Shown in pieces: positions 49,771-60,700 of a stretch of DNA of 64,000 nucleotides. Numbering within the stretch: position 1 is the first letter of the stretch; the number at the start of each line of letters is the position of its first letter. A program made the translations under genes and the position numbers. A model generated the notes under the pieces. That model was given only the letters and a program-made list of their open reading frames with translations, ran no database searches and was not told the DNA's origin. Origin of the DNA: Ananas comosus (taxonomy: Eukaryota; Streptophyta; Magnoliopsida; Poales; Bromeliaceae); NCBI RefSeq assembly GCF_001540865.1, contig NC_033632.1, positions 10,350,334 to 10,414,333 on the forward strand. The letters run 5' to 3'.

Positions 49771-50663
49771 TTTTTTATATATATATTGCCAGGACAAAAA
49801 TTTTCTTTTACATAATTTATATAGAAGGACTAATCTAGGCAGCTATAGCAACCCAAATGCAGTCTTTTAGTATTAGCAATTTGTTGACTTGGGGTCTAAA
49901 ACCCAGGCAATATTGCTTAGGGCTTTGTTTGGATGCGTAAATATTTTATTCTAGATATGTTTTTAATTTAATCAAGAAGTTGTAGTATTGGGTTGAGGAG
50001 AAATAAATGTGATTAAACATACGTCTAGAATGAAATAATATATTTTACTTAATTTCTAATGAATTCTTTTGGAAATATAGTTATCTTTTAGGTGAAATAT
50101 ATTATTCTATTAAATTCTGAATGACAAAATATTTCAAGAAGTAAAGATTAAACTTTTTGTCTCAAATCATACAAAAAAATTTTCATACTGAGTAAGTTAC
50201 TTAAGAATAACTTATTCCAGCATCCACTGTCAATATTAGAGTGCTAGAATTGTTCTGTTTAACTATGACATCCTCACAAATCTGTTAACACTACGGCGTC
50301 TAATTTATTGACCCAAAATGGTTAACCTCAAATTACTAGTAAGCGCTAGTTCTTATACACTACTATATTACTCTTGCACTATCTGATGCAGGAGTACTGG
50401 GGGTATCACAACTTTGTTAGTATTCATTTCACTTGTGTTATGATGGAAATCCACTTCACTGTTCATACACACTATCATTTACTGCACTTCAATTTCAAGA
50501 AGCAGCAAACTCTTCATATTGAGTCTTAATTTTATTTTGTATGTACATTCTTCATCTGAGGCGAACTCGACAAGTAGCATATTGATAATTCAACCCTTTG
50601 GCTCTAAAATAAACAATAAACAAGGACAAGAAACAACCGAACTAACAAAGTAAACATCAAATT

Positions 50664-50822
50664 ACCGACCGTCCCTAGAGTAAGTGGCAAAGGGCTTGAT
50701 GATTGGTACCCGAGACCCAAGTTCGAATCCTAATTGATTCACATTTCCAGCTAAGTTTATTTCTAAATGAAATAAACGAAGCGGGTAGTGTGCTACCTAT
50801 CTCTCTAAAAAAAAAAACAAAT
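50664..50822 (+). mobile_element. tRNA-derived SINE (Au-like) with perfect target duplication
   Basis: Flanked by TAAACATCAAATT on both sides (50651-50663 and 50823-50835). The body has AAGTGGCAAAGGG (A-box-like), AAGTTCGAATCCTAATTG (B-box-like), GATTCACATTTCCAGC and AAACGAAGCGGGTAGTGTGC, then an A-rich tail. Pol III type transcription is expected. Related copies: 34041-34194 (minus) and 55936-56050 (plus). Confidence 0.88.
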
Positions 50823-51218
50823 TAAACATCAAATTGCATGGATTCAAATTCATCTAACAAAGATAAGCACAAATCTTTTTAAATTGATAGACTTTTTAAC
50901 TCTTTAAAACAACCAACATCCTTGTTCTTACCCTTCTACTTAAAACATGGTAATCCGAGAACTAATTACACACACCAAGCCATATATGTGTAGATTTCAG
51001 TTTTGGTTCCCAAACTTTGTGGCGTATGACACTTTGATCCTCAAATTTTAATTCATTATAATTTCTAACTCAAATTTTTTTTTTTTAATTATTACAACTA
51101 AATTTTACAGTCCAATTTAGTTTTTTGAAAGCTGAATGTGATAGTGATGTGGTATTTTAGTAATTACCACTTTATCAATTACGGCACCACAACATCAGCA
51201 CTATATTACCAACATATG

Positions 51219-51467
51219 AGTAGAGCTATTATACTTTCAAAAGCACAAGAGCGCTTGTGCTTCTAATTTTTTTAGCTCTCGGATCAATCCTTTGATCATT
51301 TCTGACATTTGGATTAATATTATTATCTTAGGGGGACCATTCAATTCTAGGAGAACAACTTAACCTTAAGGGGACCACTATTATTCCGACCCGACAGTCC
51401 TTGATCCAAGAGCCAAAAATCGGAAGCACTAACTCTTTTATATTTCTGAAAGTATAGTAGTTCTATA
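51219..51467. mobile_element. TA-tract MITE in the 340-bp block of unit 2
   Basis: Ends AGTAGAGCTATTATACTTTC and, in reverse complement, GTATAGAACTACTATACTTT. Units 1, 3 and 4 lack it at the same point. Confidence 0.75.
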
Positions 51468-51528
51468 CGCAACACATTATTATTTAACCAATTAAATTAG
51501 ACTGCAAGACTTAATTATAATAATTTAA

Positions 51529-52165
51529 AGGCTAAATTATAGAAAATCTCCTTGTCAATACTCGCTTTTTCACTTCCTCGTCTGTCATTTAAAAATCTAC
51601 ACTTTGCCCCTTTGAAAAATAAGAAATATTCACTTTGAACCCCGCCGTCAGTATTGCGTTAGGATTCGTTTATATCATATTATTATATATTTTTTATATC
51701 CAAAATACTCTCAGCTTCCTCCTTGCCGCCTCCTACCTCGCCGTCTTGCCCTACTCCTCTACCTCGCCGTCATCCACCCCTCCATTTGCGCCCACATACA
51801 CACTCTCGTGCTCCTTCGTCGTCTCACCCTCGCCCTCAGCCCCGCCCACCTCTCCATCCATACCCATCTCGATCTCCTCCCTATCGTCAACGAAATAGAG
51901 GGGTGACGAGGGCGCGGGAGGAGCGGGAGAGCAGGTGGAGGAAATGGAGTCGTTGGTGCGGAATGAGCGAGGCGCAAAAAACGGAAGAGGAGGCGACGAC
52001 TGAGCAAGATTGGGGAGAAGATAGCCATGGTGAGGGGCAATTTGGTTATTTTATCATCACAGTTAACACCGTACCCTTCTGTAAATATTTTTATTTTTCA
52101 AGGGGGACAGGGGAGGAGGAGTGAAAAAATGGGTATTGATAGGGGGGTTTTCTGTAATTTAGCCT
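51529..52165. mobile_element. TIR element with GC-rich cargo
   Basis: Ends AGGCTAAATTATAGAAAATC and, in reverse complement, AGGCTAAATTACAGAAAACC, flanked by AATTTAA repeats. Inside, 51715-52030 is GC-rich and gives several overlapping frames (133 and 93 codons) with Pro/Ser/Arg-rich translations; this looks like captured non-repeat DNA or composition noise, not a proven gene. A related element without cargo is at 57927-58307. Confidence 0.7.
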
Positions 52166-52301
52166 AATTTAAAAAATTTGAGCAAAAAATCGCAATAAAT
52201 TAACGTCCAAGGACCAAATATCTCGCGCCTCAAACTTCGTAATATTCTACAACACAAAAAGTAAATAGCTATACAAAACACATCTTTCAAAAACATATGT
52301 T

Positions 52302-52520
52302 TCAAACTGCAATATTCTGGATCTCAAGTGCTGCACTCTGAGCGCGAATCTTACGGACCTTCTCGATGAAGGCGGACGCTTTTTGGTCGACATTGCGGTC
52401 GTAGAAGTAGTCATCCTCGATGTCCGGTCGCACCCTTCGCGTTGCACGCTGCGACCCTTCCTCGCCGTTGTCCCTCGCTGTTCTGCTGGAAGTCTTCAAA
52501 CAAGAACAGAAACAACCCAT
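52302..52520 (-). CDS. MGCF microprotein gene 2 (72 residues)
   Basis: Reads MGCFCSCLKTSSRTARD, then a charged stretch, then DDYFYDRNVDQKASAFIEKV and RKIRAQS, and a stop after 72 codons. Gly2, Cys3, Cys5 and Cys7 of the predicted lipid anchor are kept. Relative to gene 3 most changes are in the linker (residues 10-30), while the YFYDRNVDQKASAFIEK core is unchanged, which suggests selection on protein sequence. A TATA box is at 52603-52594. Function unknown; a membrane-tethered regulator is my guess from the anchor alone. The flanks upstream (GGTTTGATGTGTGAATCAAG near 52700) match the other units. Confidence 0.75.
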   Translation of the reverse strand: MGCFCSCLKTSSRTARDNGEEGSQRATRRVRPDIEDDYFYDRNVDQKASAFIEKVRKIRAQSAALEIQNIAV

Positions 52521-52838
52521 TTGGAACTCTCTCTGCTTGAAATAGTGAACTTGAGTTTGGTTTTACTTCAAAGGGAGATGTAGTCCTCTCCTTCAAATTT
52601 ATAGGATTCGTTAGAAACTTAGAAGTGGGTGAGAAACACGGTTTGGTCCAACGCTGGTCCAACGCGGTTCGCGAGTGTTTGGGCGGTGGAGATTGGCCGG
52701 TTTGATGTGTGAATCAAGGGATTGTGATGGTCAATCAAGCCATCCAAAATACTACATATACATGTGCTCTTCAGATTCTGCCGTCCACTTCTTTTCTGAA
52801 CATTGACTGCAGGTCAGGTCAGAGTCTTTAACTGGTTA

Positions 52839-53511
52839 GGGCCTGTTTGTTTGGATAATAGTGGAGAAGGGTGAATTCATTTTAGTCGTAAACGATCATT
52901 TCTGTTATTTATTTTACCGTAATAAAAATACGGTTGAAACTTGAGTTATCCGAAACAGCATAATTGACTTCAGCCCATCCTAGGCCGAAGTGAATTACGT
53001 TAAAAAGAGATGAAGGAAAATAATAAAATAATACAAAAAATGATGCTAGTTATATTTAAATATATTTAATTATGATAATTACTCCTTTATTTAGTTTGCA
53101 TATTTAAAATATGATAAAATTTAATTAGTTAAGTTTTAGTATTTTTTTATTTAGTTTGTACATTGAAAATATGTTGAAAATTGATTAGTTAAGTATTTAT
53201 ATATTTTTTTTACTTTATAATTTTATTCTTTTATTATTATAATTTTATATATAAAAATAATTTAGTTATTTTAGATCAAAATTTTTAATTATATAGGAAT
53301 ATAATTATATTATTTATATTTATTATATTATAATTTATAATTTATTATTTATACATAAATTATAGTTTTACCTCACTCACTTTCTGCCAATCAAATAGCA
53401 GAATTAAAGAAAATTTCACTTCCATAGTTATGAACCAAATAGTAGGGAAGAAAAAGTTTCACCGAACTCTACTTCACTCCAAAGTCCAGTTTTGATGAAA
53501 CAAACATGCCC
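52839..53511. mobile_element. Harbinger/Tourist-like MITE
   Basis: Ends GGGCCTGTTTGTTTGG and, in reverse complement, GGGCATGTTTGTTTCATC, flanked by TTA (52836-52838 and 53512-53514). AT-rich, 673 bp, no coding. Inserted just upstream of MGCF gene 2; unit 4 shows the empty site in AACGGTTAGGTATAAT (63758 on). Confidence 0.85.
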
Positions 53512-53559
53512 TTAAGGTATGTCCAGTTGATAGTAAATAATTAGGTTTACTATTAAATT

Positions 53560-54010
53560 ATTTTTGATGATAGAGCATTCAAATTGACGATTAGTACAGT
53601 TAAACATAATCTAGACTATTTAAACTATCTAAAATTAAATTTCATGTTTTTTTTCAATATCACTAACTGAACGATCAAAGAGTCATAAAATTAGAAATTT
53701 TAATTGTTCGTACAATGCGTTTACTCGTTTAAAGGTATAAAAAAGTCCAAATTAGCTGAATTTCTGTTAAAAAAAATTTTAAACTAATTAAAACAAGATT
53801 GAGACTCTAGATCTTGAATACAAAAATTGTATCATTACTTTTTAAGAATATTCATTTTCGGCCATTTATTTTTTGTCCACTTGATGGATAAGTGAATAAT
53901 ATCGAAAAAACTTGAAATTTGATTTCTAGATAGTTTAAATGATCTAGATCACGTTTAACGGTACAGGTTGCCGATTTGAAAGTCCTATCATCGAAAACAA
54001 ATATATAGCA
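53560..54010. repeat. Dispersed repeat, copy 1
   Basis: Blocks such as TTTTTGATGATAGAGC, CTAGACTATTTAAACTATCT and AACTGAACGATCAAAG recur in order at 58360-58720. The GTTTAACGG and ATCGAAAAAACTTG segments relate it to the MITE group at 10 and 44 kb. Confidence 0.55.
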
Positions 54011-54068
54011 AATTAAGTCATTTACTACCAATAGTAGTCGAGCAAAGTCCATATTTATATATAGAAAA

Positions 54069-54416
54069 AACCTCAAATATTACCGTGTTGTTTTGTACTT
54101 AATTTCTCACTTTAGTATCTTGTGGTTTAAAGTGTATCAATCTAGTAATATGTGGTTTCATTTTTTTCTTTTTATTATCCCCTCCACTAATTTTTTTATT
54201 AAATCAGTGAGAAAGTTAAAATTAAAAGATATTAAAGTGAATATTCAATAAATCTAGGTGGGGTATCTGAAGTTTTTTATATATGATTTAATGAGAAGTT
54301 AACGAAGGGATTGACGAAAAGAGAAAAAGGAAAACACAGCATACTAAAGTGATACACTTTAAATCATATGGTACTAAAGTGAGAAAGTGCGAAACTATAG
54401 GGATAATATTTGAAGT
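54069..54416. mobile_element. MITE related to 11661-11966
   Basis: The left end ACCTCAAATATTACCGTGTT and right end, reverse complement AAACTTCAAATATTATCCCT, plus paired TTTCTCACTTTAGTA blocks. Confidence 0.6.
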
Positions 54417-55245
54417 TTACCCTTATTTATATATAGCATGATGAAGCTTGAATTTTTAAGTAGCATACCTTCAGATGAGCCGATTCAGAGCAACTCATGA
54501 AGGGGAAGTTTTAGATTTTGACAAAACTATAGTTTACTTAAAAATCAATTTTGGTTGAATAAAAAATGTTAGTTTTTTCATTAAAGATGACTTCACACCA
54601 TATAGCATCTCCAATTTAGCACGTCCGATATATAAGGTACGGCACCTTCGTTGACTTAATTAATTGAGCATCAATAAGTCTCCTCAGCCGAGCACCAACA
54701 GCACGGAAACACCTACAGCGCCGAACGCTAATTAATTAGAGGATTGCTTAGCATTCTCATCCTGGCTCCTCAATGCTCAGCTCTATATATAATATATATT
54801 AGAGCCTTAATTGGAGTCGTATAATACCAACTTAATTTGAGTCTGACTCAAATTAATATTGTCGTGACTAATGGCAGATTGCCAACTCATTTTATATACC
54901 GGATCTCAATTCTAATCTATTTCAACTTAAGCTTGCTCCATATATTTTCAGTTTAAATCTTATCTTATTATAATTAGATTAGAATATAATTTCAATTTAG
55001 ATAACTACAAATCTAAACCAAATTATAACATAAAAGATAACAGACCATTTCGAAAAAAATTATTTTCGAGAATTCAAGCCCATAGCTGCCTATCGAATTT
55101 TGTCTGCGAATTCGTGACAGATGATGAGATTAATGCTTCTATTCTTAAAAATATTAATTTACAGTAGCAACATAGGTTCATTAATCCAAACGCACTCTAA
55201 GATGCTTGAGGTCATATGTTGGAAAAGTGTTTTATAGTCTAGGAG
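54417..55245. other. AT-rich spacer between units 2 and 3
   Basis: No open frame above 60 codons, no terminal repeats and no paralogous match recognised. Confidence 0.4.
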
Positions 55246-55250
55246 GAGAA

Positions 55251-55655
55251 TGTTGGCTTAAATTGGCTAGCATCTTGTCTTGTGGCGGGAGATTATATTG
55301 GGCCAAGTCATGTTAGAAATGACGTGAAGCTAGGTGGGCCGAGTCATGTTCGAAGTGGCGTGAGGTTGGGTGGGCCGAGTCACAATCGAGATCCGTGGGC
55401 GCTGTAACTATACGTTTTAAGTAAATTGGTTGCGTATTTCTAACGGCTCGAGTTTTTGGGATTAATGGTTAGAGTCATGTTAGAAATGGCGCGAGGCTAG
55501 GTGGGCCAAGTCATGTTCTAAGTAGCGTAAGGCTGGGTGGGCCGAGTCATAATTGAGACCAGTGGGCGCTGTATCTATACGCTTTAAGTGAATTGATTGT
55601 GTATTTCTAACTGTGCGAGTTTTTGGAATTAATGGTTAGCGTCAACGATCCGACA
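55251..55655 (+). mobile_element. Small solo LTR (405 bp)
   Basis: Starts TGTTGGCTTAAATTGG and ends GTCAACGATCCGACA, flanked by GAGAA on both sides (55246-55250 and 55656-55660). It contains an internal duplication of the GGGCCRAGTCATGTTVGAAG segment. The start and end pattern is that of short LTRs in TRIM-like elements. A related fragment is in PCO intron 1. Confidence 0.85.
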
Positions 55656-55935
55656 GAGAAGATTTATGTTTATGAACCCTCATAAAGAGCGTGAAATATG
55701 TGATATAAAAAAGTGTTAAGATTGATACGGCGCAAGAATTGGAAGTAAGCGGATTTTATTCGATGGATAGTTAGGTCACTCGACTCAAAATGGTTAATCT
55801 CAAATTACCAGTAACCTCAAATTAGGCTAGTTCTTTTGTACCATTATAATGTCCTTGCACTGTCTGTAAATCTATTTCACTGTTCATGCGCCCTATCATT
55901 TACTACAATTTTTTTTAAAAAATATTATAATTTTT

Positions 55936-56050
55936 TTACCGACTGTCCCTAACACAAGTGACAAAGGATTTGGTGGTTGGTAACTGAAGTCCGAAGTTTG
56001 AATTCTAGTTGATTCACATTTCCAACTAATTTTATTTCTAAAAGAAAGAA
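55936..56050 (+). mobile_element. SINE, 3'-truncated copy
   Basis: ACCGACTGTCCCTAACACAA, GTTTGAATTCTAGTTGATTC and TATTTCTAAAAGAAAG match the SINE at 50664, lacking the AACGAAGCGGG tail. At a different place from the unit 2 SINE, so an independent insertion. Confidence 0.7.
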
Positions 56051-56759
56051 ATATTTACTACAATTTTAAGAAACAGTGAACTTTTAATGCATTGACAAGT
56101 ACGTAGTATATTGATAATTCAACATCTTTCTTTTAGTTTGGCTCTAAATAAATAAGGATAAAAAACTAACAAATTAACTATCAGATTAAACATTTAATTT
56201 CATGGATTCGACAATGATAAACCCTAAATCTCAGTAAACTGATAGACTTTTTAACTCTTTAAAACTACCAACATCCTTGTTCTTACCCTTCTACCTAAGA
56301 ACATAGCAATTCGAGTACTAATCACACACACCAACCCTTATTTTCTGTAAATTTCAGTTTTGGTTCCCAAACTTTGTGGCTTATGATTTTTTGGTCCTCA
56401 AATTTTAATTTATTATAATTTTTTGCTCAATTTTTTAAAATTATTACAACTAAATTTTAGTTGTCCAATTTAGTTTTCTGGATGTTGATATTTCGCTGAT
56501 CGATGTGATAGTAACGTGACATTTTGGTAATTGAAAGTTCATTAATTACGGCACCACAGCATCATTACTACATTAACAGCACATTATTATTTATCCGACT
56601 GTAAGGCTTAATTGTAATAATTTCAAAAGTTTGAGCAAAAAATTATAATAAATAAAAATTTGAGGACCAAAATATCTCGCGCCTCAAACTCTGGAGTATT
56701 CTACAACACAAAAAGTAAATAGTTATACAAAACACATCTTTCAAAAACATACGTTCTAA

Positions 56760-56978
56760 TTAAACTGCAACACTCTGGGTCTCAGGTGCAGCACTCTGAG
56801 CACGAATCTTATGGACCTTCTCGATGAAGGCGGACGCTTTTTGGTCGACATTGCGGTCGTAGAAGTAGTCGTCCTCGACGTCCGGCCGCACCCTTCGCTG
56901 CGCACGCCGCGACTCCTCCTCGCCGGCCTCCCCCGCTGTTGTGCCGGAAGACTTCAAACAAGAACAGAAACAACCCAT
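56760..56978 (-). CDS. MGCF microprotein gene 3 (72 residues)
   Basis: I start at 56978 (MGCFCSCLKSSGTTAGE), not at an in-frame upstream ATG at 57056, because the sister genes begin here and the extra 26 codons lie over the conserved TATA/leader region. The anchor cysteines are intact. The core reads DDYFYDRNVDQKASAFIEKV then HKIRAQ, ending SVAV with TAG. It differs from gene 1 mainly by AGEAGEEESRRAQ in the linker. TATA box at 57063-57054. Upstream leader CAAAGGGACATGTAGTG is shared with genes 2 and 4. Function unknown. Confidence 0.75.
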   Translation of the reverse strand: MGCFCSCLKSSGTTAGEAGEEESRRAQRRVRPDVEDDYFYDRNVDQKASAFIEKVHKIRAQSAAPETQSVAV

Positions 56979-57270
56979 TTGAACTCTCTTTTGTATTTTA
57001 GAATGGTGAACTTGAGTTGGTTTTACTTCAAAGGGACATGTAGTGCTCTCCTCCAAATTTATAGGGACGAGTTAGAAAACTTAGAAGGGAGTGAGAAGCA
57101 CGGTTTGGTTCAACACGGTTCGGTTGGACGGTGGAGATTGGCCGGTTCGATGCATAAATTGAGGCACTGTGATGGTCAATCAAACCGTCCAAAATGCTGC
57201 AGATACATATATTCTCAGATTCTGCCATTCTCTTTCCTTTCTAAACATTGACCGCATGCGAGAATCTTTA

Positions 57271-57926
57271 AACGGTCAGGCTTTCTTTGGTTCGGTATAA
57301 GTAAGAACTGTTTATTTTAGAAAAAAATATAAATTTATGTATAAGTCTAAAATAGACTGATTTTGCGTTTGAATGAAAATTGAGTTGCTTTCGAGAATAA
57401 GAAGAATAGATAAGATAAAACAAAAAGAATAGTGGATAGTTATAAATAAAAAATAATGATATTGCCTCTTATATTATATTTAAATTTAAATTTTTAAATT
57501 TTATATTAAAATTTTAAATTTAAATATATAATTTTTAAATTTCAAATTTTAAATTTAAATTTTTAAATCTCAAATTCGAAAATGCAAAGTTCTAAATTTT
57601 AAATTTAAGATTAAATCTAAATTTAAAAATCTAAAATATCAAATTTTAAATTAAAAAAATTTAAAATATCAATTTAAAATTTAAAATTTAAAATTATAAA
57701 TTTTATTTTTCAGATTATAAATTATAAATTTTTAAAATTTAAATTTAAAAATTAAATAGGGATGGAAAGATTGTTAACCCTATCCCCGACACCCCCTATA
57801 CTGGAGGGGTCGTGATTAAAAATTAACACCGTTTGGGGATAAAGAGGGGGATAACCCCTTATCCCTCTCAATCCCCCAACCAAACGGGCACTTTTAGTAT
57901 ACATTCTTTTGCACTGTAATATTTAG
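57271..57926. other. AT-rich spacer with AAATTTAAATT repeats
   Basis: About 57470-57760 is a degenerate tandem of AAATTTAAAT-type motifs. ACCAAACGGGCAC near 57885 and the TTCTTTGGTTCGGTATAAGT segment near 57276 look like the ends of one MITE spanning most of this stretch. Confidence 0.45.
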
Positions 57927-58307
57927 ACTAAATTGCAGAAACCATTTTATAAATACTTATTATTTTTTTTTATTTTTCTGCTATAACTGTCAAAAATCCA
58001 CATTTTACTCTCTCAATATTTCAAATTATTGTATTTAGCTCCCCTCTGTCAGGGTTCTATCACGATTCTGTCCATTTTTTATAATTTATGCCAAAAATGC
58101 TCTTCAAAATGACAGAAATAATTAAAAAATTATTTTTTCTTATATAAGAAGTAAGGGTAATTTGGTCATTTTGTCATCTCCATTAACGGTGTACCCTTTT
58201 AAAAGTATTTCTGAAATTTTATGGAGGGTAAAATGTAAGTTTTTGAAAGTAAGGAAGGAAAAATAAAAAAACGAATATTTACATGAGGGTTTTCCGTAAT
58301 TTAGCCT
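57927..58307. mobile_element. TIR element related to 51529-52165, no cargo
   Basis: Ends GACTAAATTGCAGAAACC and, in reverse complement, AGGCTAAATTACGGAAAACC. Flanks AATATTTA and AACATTTA are a near-perfect 8-bp pair. Confidence 0.65.
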
Positions 58308-58339
58308 AACATTTATTGAGTTTTGCTGAGCTACTATTG

Positions 58340-58720
58340 ATAACAAACAGCTTGATTTACTATCAATTTGTTTTTGATGATGGGGTTTCCAAATCGACAA
58401 TTGGCACTGTTGAACATGGCCTAGACCATTTAAACTATCTAGATATAAAATTTTATACTTTTCAATATCACTAACTGAACGATCAAAGGATCACAAAATT
58501 TATAATTTTAATAGCTGATAGGGTACGTTTGCTTGTTTAACGGTACAAAAAAGTCCAAATCAGCTGAATTTTTGTTAAATTTTTTTTAAACTATTTCAAA
58601 CAAGATCTAGACTCTAAATTTTGAATATAAAAATTGTATCATCACTTTTTGAAAGATATTTATTTTCAGTTATTTATTTTATGTCCACTTAATGGATAAG
58701 TAAACAATACCGGAAAAAAT
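58340..58720. repeat. Dispersed repeat, copy 2
   Basis: Co-linear with 53560-54010 (TTTTTGATGATGGGG, ACCATTTAAACTATCTAGAT, AACTGAACGATCAAAG). Confidence 0.55.
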
Positions 58721-58923
58721 AAAGACATAGTTATTATAGTTTAATTAAAAATCAATTTTGGTGAGAATAAAAATATTAATTTTTGCATAAACTAGTATAA
58801 TGCCGGAATGATTCACCATCTAGCCATACACTAGATTTTCAGTCTTTTTTTCTTAAATAAAGATGACTCGGAACCATTTCAAAAAATAGCTATTTTAAAA
58901 AATTCTCAAACATTCATTATATA

Positions 58924-59857
58924 CTAGTAAAGGCCCACGCTTCGTGGCGGGAAATTTACGTAATTTACTAAATATTTTGAACAAACTTGTTTAATTTATT
59001 TATTTTAAGATCTAAATTAAAATTGTAAACATAACACATTAATAGAATCAAATGATAATTCTTTTGAGTTGTCTTTTTTACCTGAGTTGCTTAAAATTCG
59101 AAACGCAGAGAGCCCGGCCGTACCGGCTTAGGATTCCCGATTAAAAGGATATATAGATATAGATTTATATTTTAAATTTAAAATTTTAAATTAAGTACAA
59201 AATTTTAATTTCTGTTAAGAAGAGATTCAGTTTAAAATTTAAATTTATATTTAATTTTTTTTAAATTTTGTGGGTTCCACAGGGAAAAAGCAAAAAAAAA
59301 AAAGCCCGCTCCGCGTCGGCTCGCGCCAGCTCCCGCTCGCGATCCATCAAAATAAGAGATTCGATTTAAAATTTAAATTTAAATTTTAATTTATATTTAA
59401 AATTAAAATTTTTATTTTTATTTTTTGTATGTAACTTAAATTTATATTTATTTTTTAAAATCTGGTGGGTCCGCAACATGAAAAAGCATAAGAAAGCCCG
59501 CTCCGCGCGGTTCGCAGCTCCGCCGGTCCCGTCTTCGCTCGTACTTCCCGAACCATTCAAAATAAGAGATTCGATTTAAAATTTTAATAAATTTTAATCT
59601 ATATTTAAAATTTAAATTTAAATTTATTTTTTGGATGTGAGTCATAATACTGGGGCAAAATACGGGAAAAAAATAAGTAGTAAAAAGAAAAAAAAGAGAG
59701 AGAGAGAGAGAGAGTGAAGTCTAGAAAGGGAAAAAAAAAAAAGCAAAGAGAGAAGAGAAGAGAGAGAGAGAGAGAGATTGAGTGAGCGATAAAAAGGAAA
59801 AAAGGAGAGAGAGAGAGAGAGAGAGGAGTGAGAGGGATGGATGATCCACATGGAAAA

Positions 59858-59892
<35 letters not shown>

Positions 59893-60700
59893 CCTGCCTC
59901 GCGCGGTCTCCGCCCGCTTCGCCTGCCAGCGCGCGCCCCGCGGCGGCACGTGCGCAACCGCCGGCCCGCTCGCTGCCCGCCGCCCGCCGCTTCCATGCGC
60001 CTCTGCCGTCTGCCGCTCCACGCCTCGCCGGCTCGCACGTTTCGCGGAGAGCCTGCCGTAACCGCTCGCCGGCGCCACGCTGCCACCGCCCCATCCTGTC
60101 CTGCCGCGCTACCTGTCGGCCACCGCCTCCTGCTGCATGCCCGCTGGGAAGGGGAAGAAGAGAGAGAAGGGGGGGGAGGGAGAGAGCGGGGGGAGGGGAG
60201 GTAAAAGGAGGAGAAGGAGGGAAGCAGCGCCGCGGGGTTGCAGGGCCGGAACCCCCCGGGCGACCCGCACACAAGCCGGGCCAGGCACGCCACGTGGCTT
60301 CTGCGAGAGAGAGAGGGGGAGGGCACCGGGGGATGGGGGTGGAGAGAGGGAGAGAGAGAGAAAGAGAAAGAGAGAGAGAGAGCCGGGGGGGGCCTACCAT
60401 GTGCGCGGGTCCCCTCTCGCGGGCTCACGCGAGCAGAGAGAGGGAGAGAGAGACTGAGCTCTCTCTCTCTCTCTCTCTCTCCTTCTACTCTGCTCTCTCT
60501 CTCTCCCTCTGTTCTCTCTCTCCCCCTCTCTCTGTACGCTCTCTCCCCCTCTCTCTGTACGCTCTCTCTCTCCTCCCTCTGTTCTCTCTCTCCTTCTCGC
60601 GAGGCACCCGCAAAATGCGGGGAGCCCGCTGCAGGGCGGGGGTTCGCTGCGGAGGCGACGCGTGGCGGGTTGAGGGTTCGCCTTTTATTAGTTGTATAGA
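58924..60700 (-). mobile_element. Non-autonomous Helitron with GC-rich cargo and internal tandem repeats
   Basis: On the minus strand it begins TCTATACAACTAATAAAAGG after A and ends in a hairpin (CCACGAAGCGTGG) then GCCTTTACTAG before T at the other flank (A at 58923 on the plus strand). The left half holds three or four diverged repeats pairing AAAATAAGAGATTCGATTTA with GTGGGTCC...AAAGCCCGCTCCGCG. The right half (59880-60690) is GC-rich with (GA)n and (CT)n tracts and wide-open overlapping frames (294, 252 and 235 codons) that are low complexity and probably not genes. 1,777 bp. Confidence 0.8.

Larger units (their letters stand above)
49403..52835. repeat. Duplicated unit 2 of the MGCF gene array
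   Basis: Parallels unit 1 in order: the intron-like AGGTGCAAATTTATCCAACT segment, the CTAGGCAGCTATAGC segment (49826), the ATCTGATGCAGGAGTACTGG segment, the 340-bp block (about 50992-51520, interrupted by two elements) and the gene. The exon-like block of unit 1 is absent. It carries its own MITE, SINE and TIR-element insertions. Confidence 0.75.
55775..57270. repeat. Duplicated unit 3 of the MGCF gene array
   Basis: Starts near TCGACTCAAAATGGTTAATC (compare 47609 and 50309) and runs through the 340-bp block (56350-56690) and gene 3 to the CAGATTCTGCCATTCTC segment. Its last 1 kb is very close to unit 4, so these two are the youngest pair. Confidence 0.75.

Noticed and set aside
50664..50760. 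tRNA gene suggested by A- and B-box-like sequences
   Set aside because: No cloverleaf or acceptor stem; the 13-bp target duplication and A-rich tail make it a SINE.
56979..57056. Upstream in-frame ATG extending MGCF gene 3 by 26 codons
   Set aside because: It overlaps the conserved TATA region and has no equivalent start in genes 1, 2 and 4.
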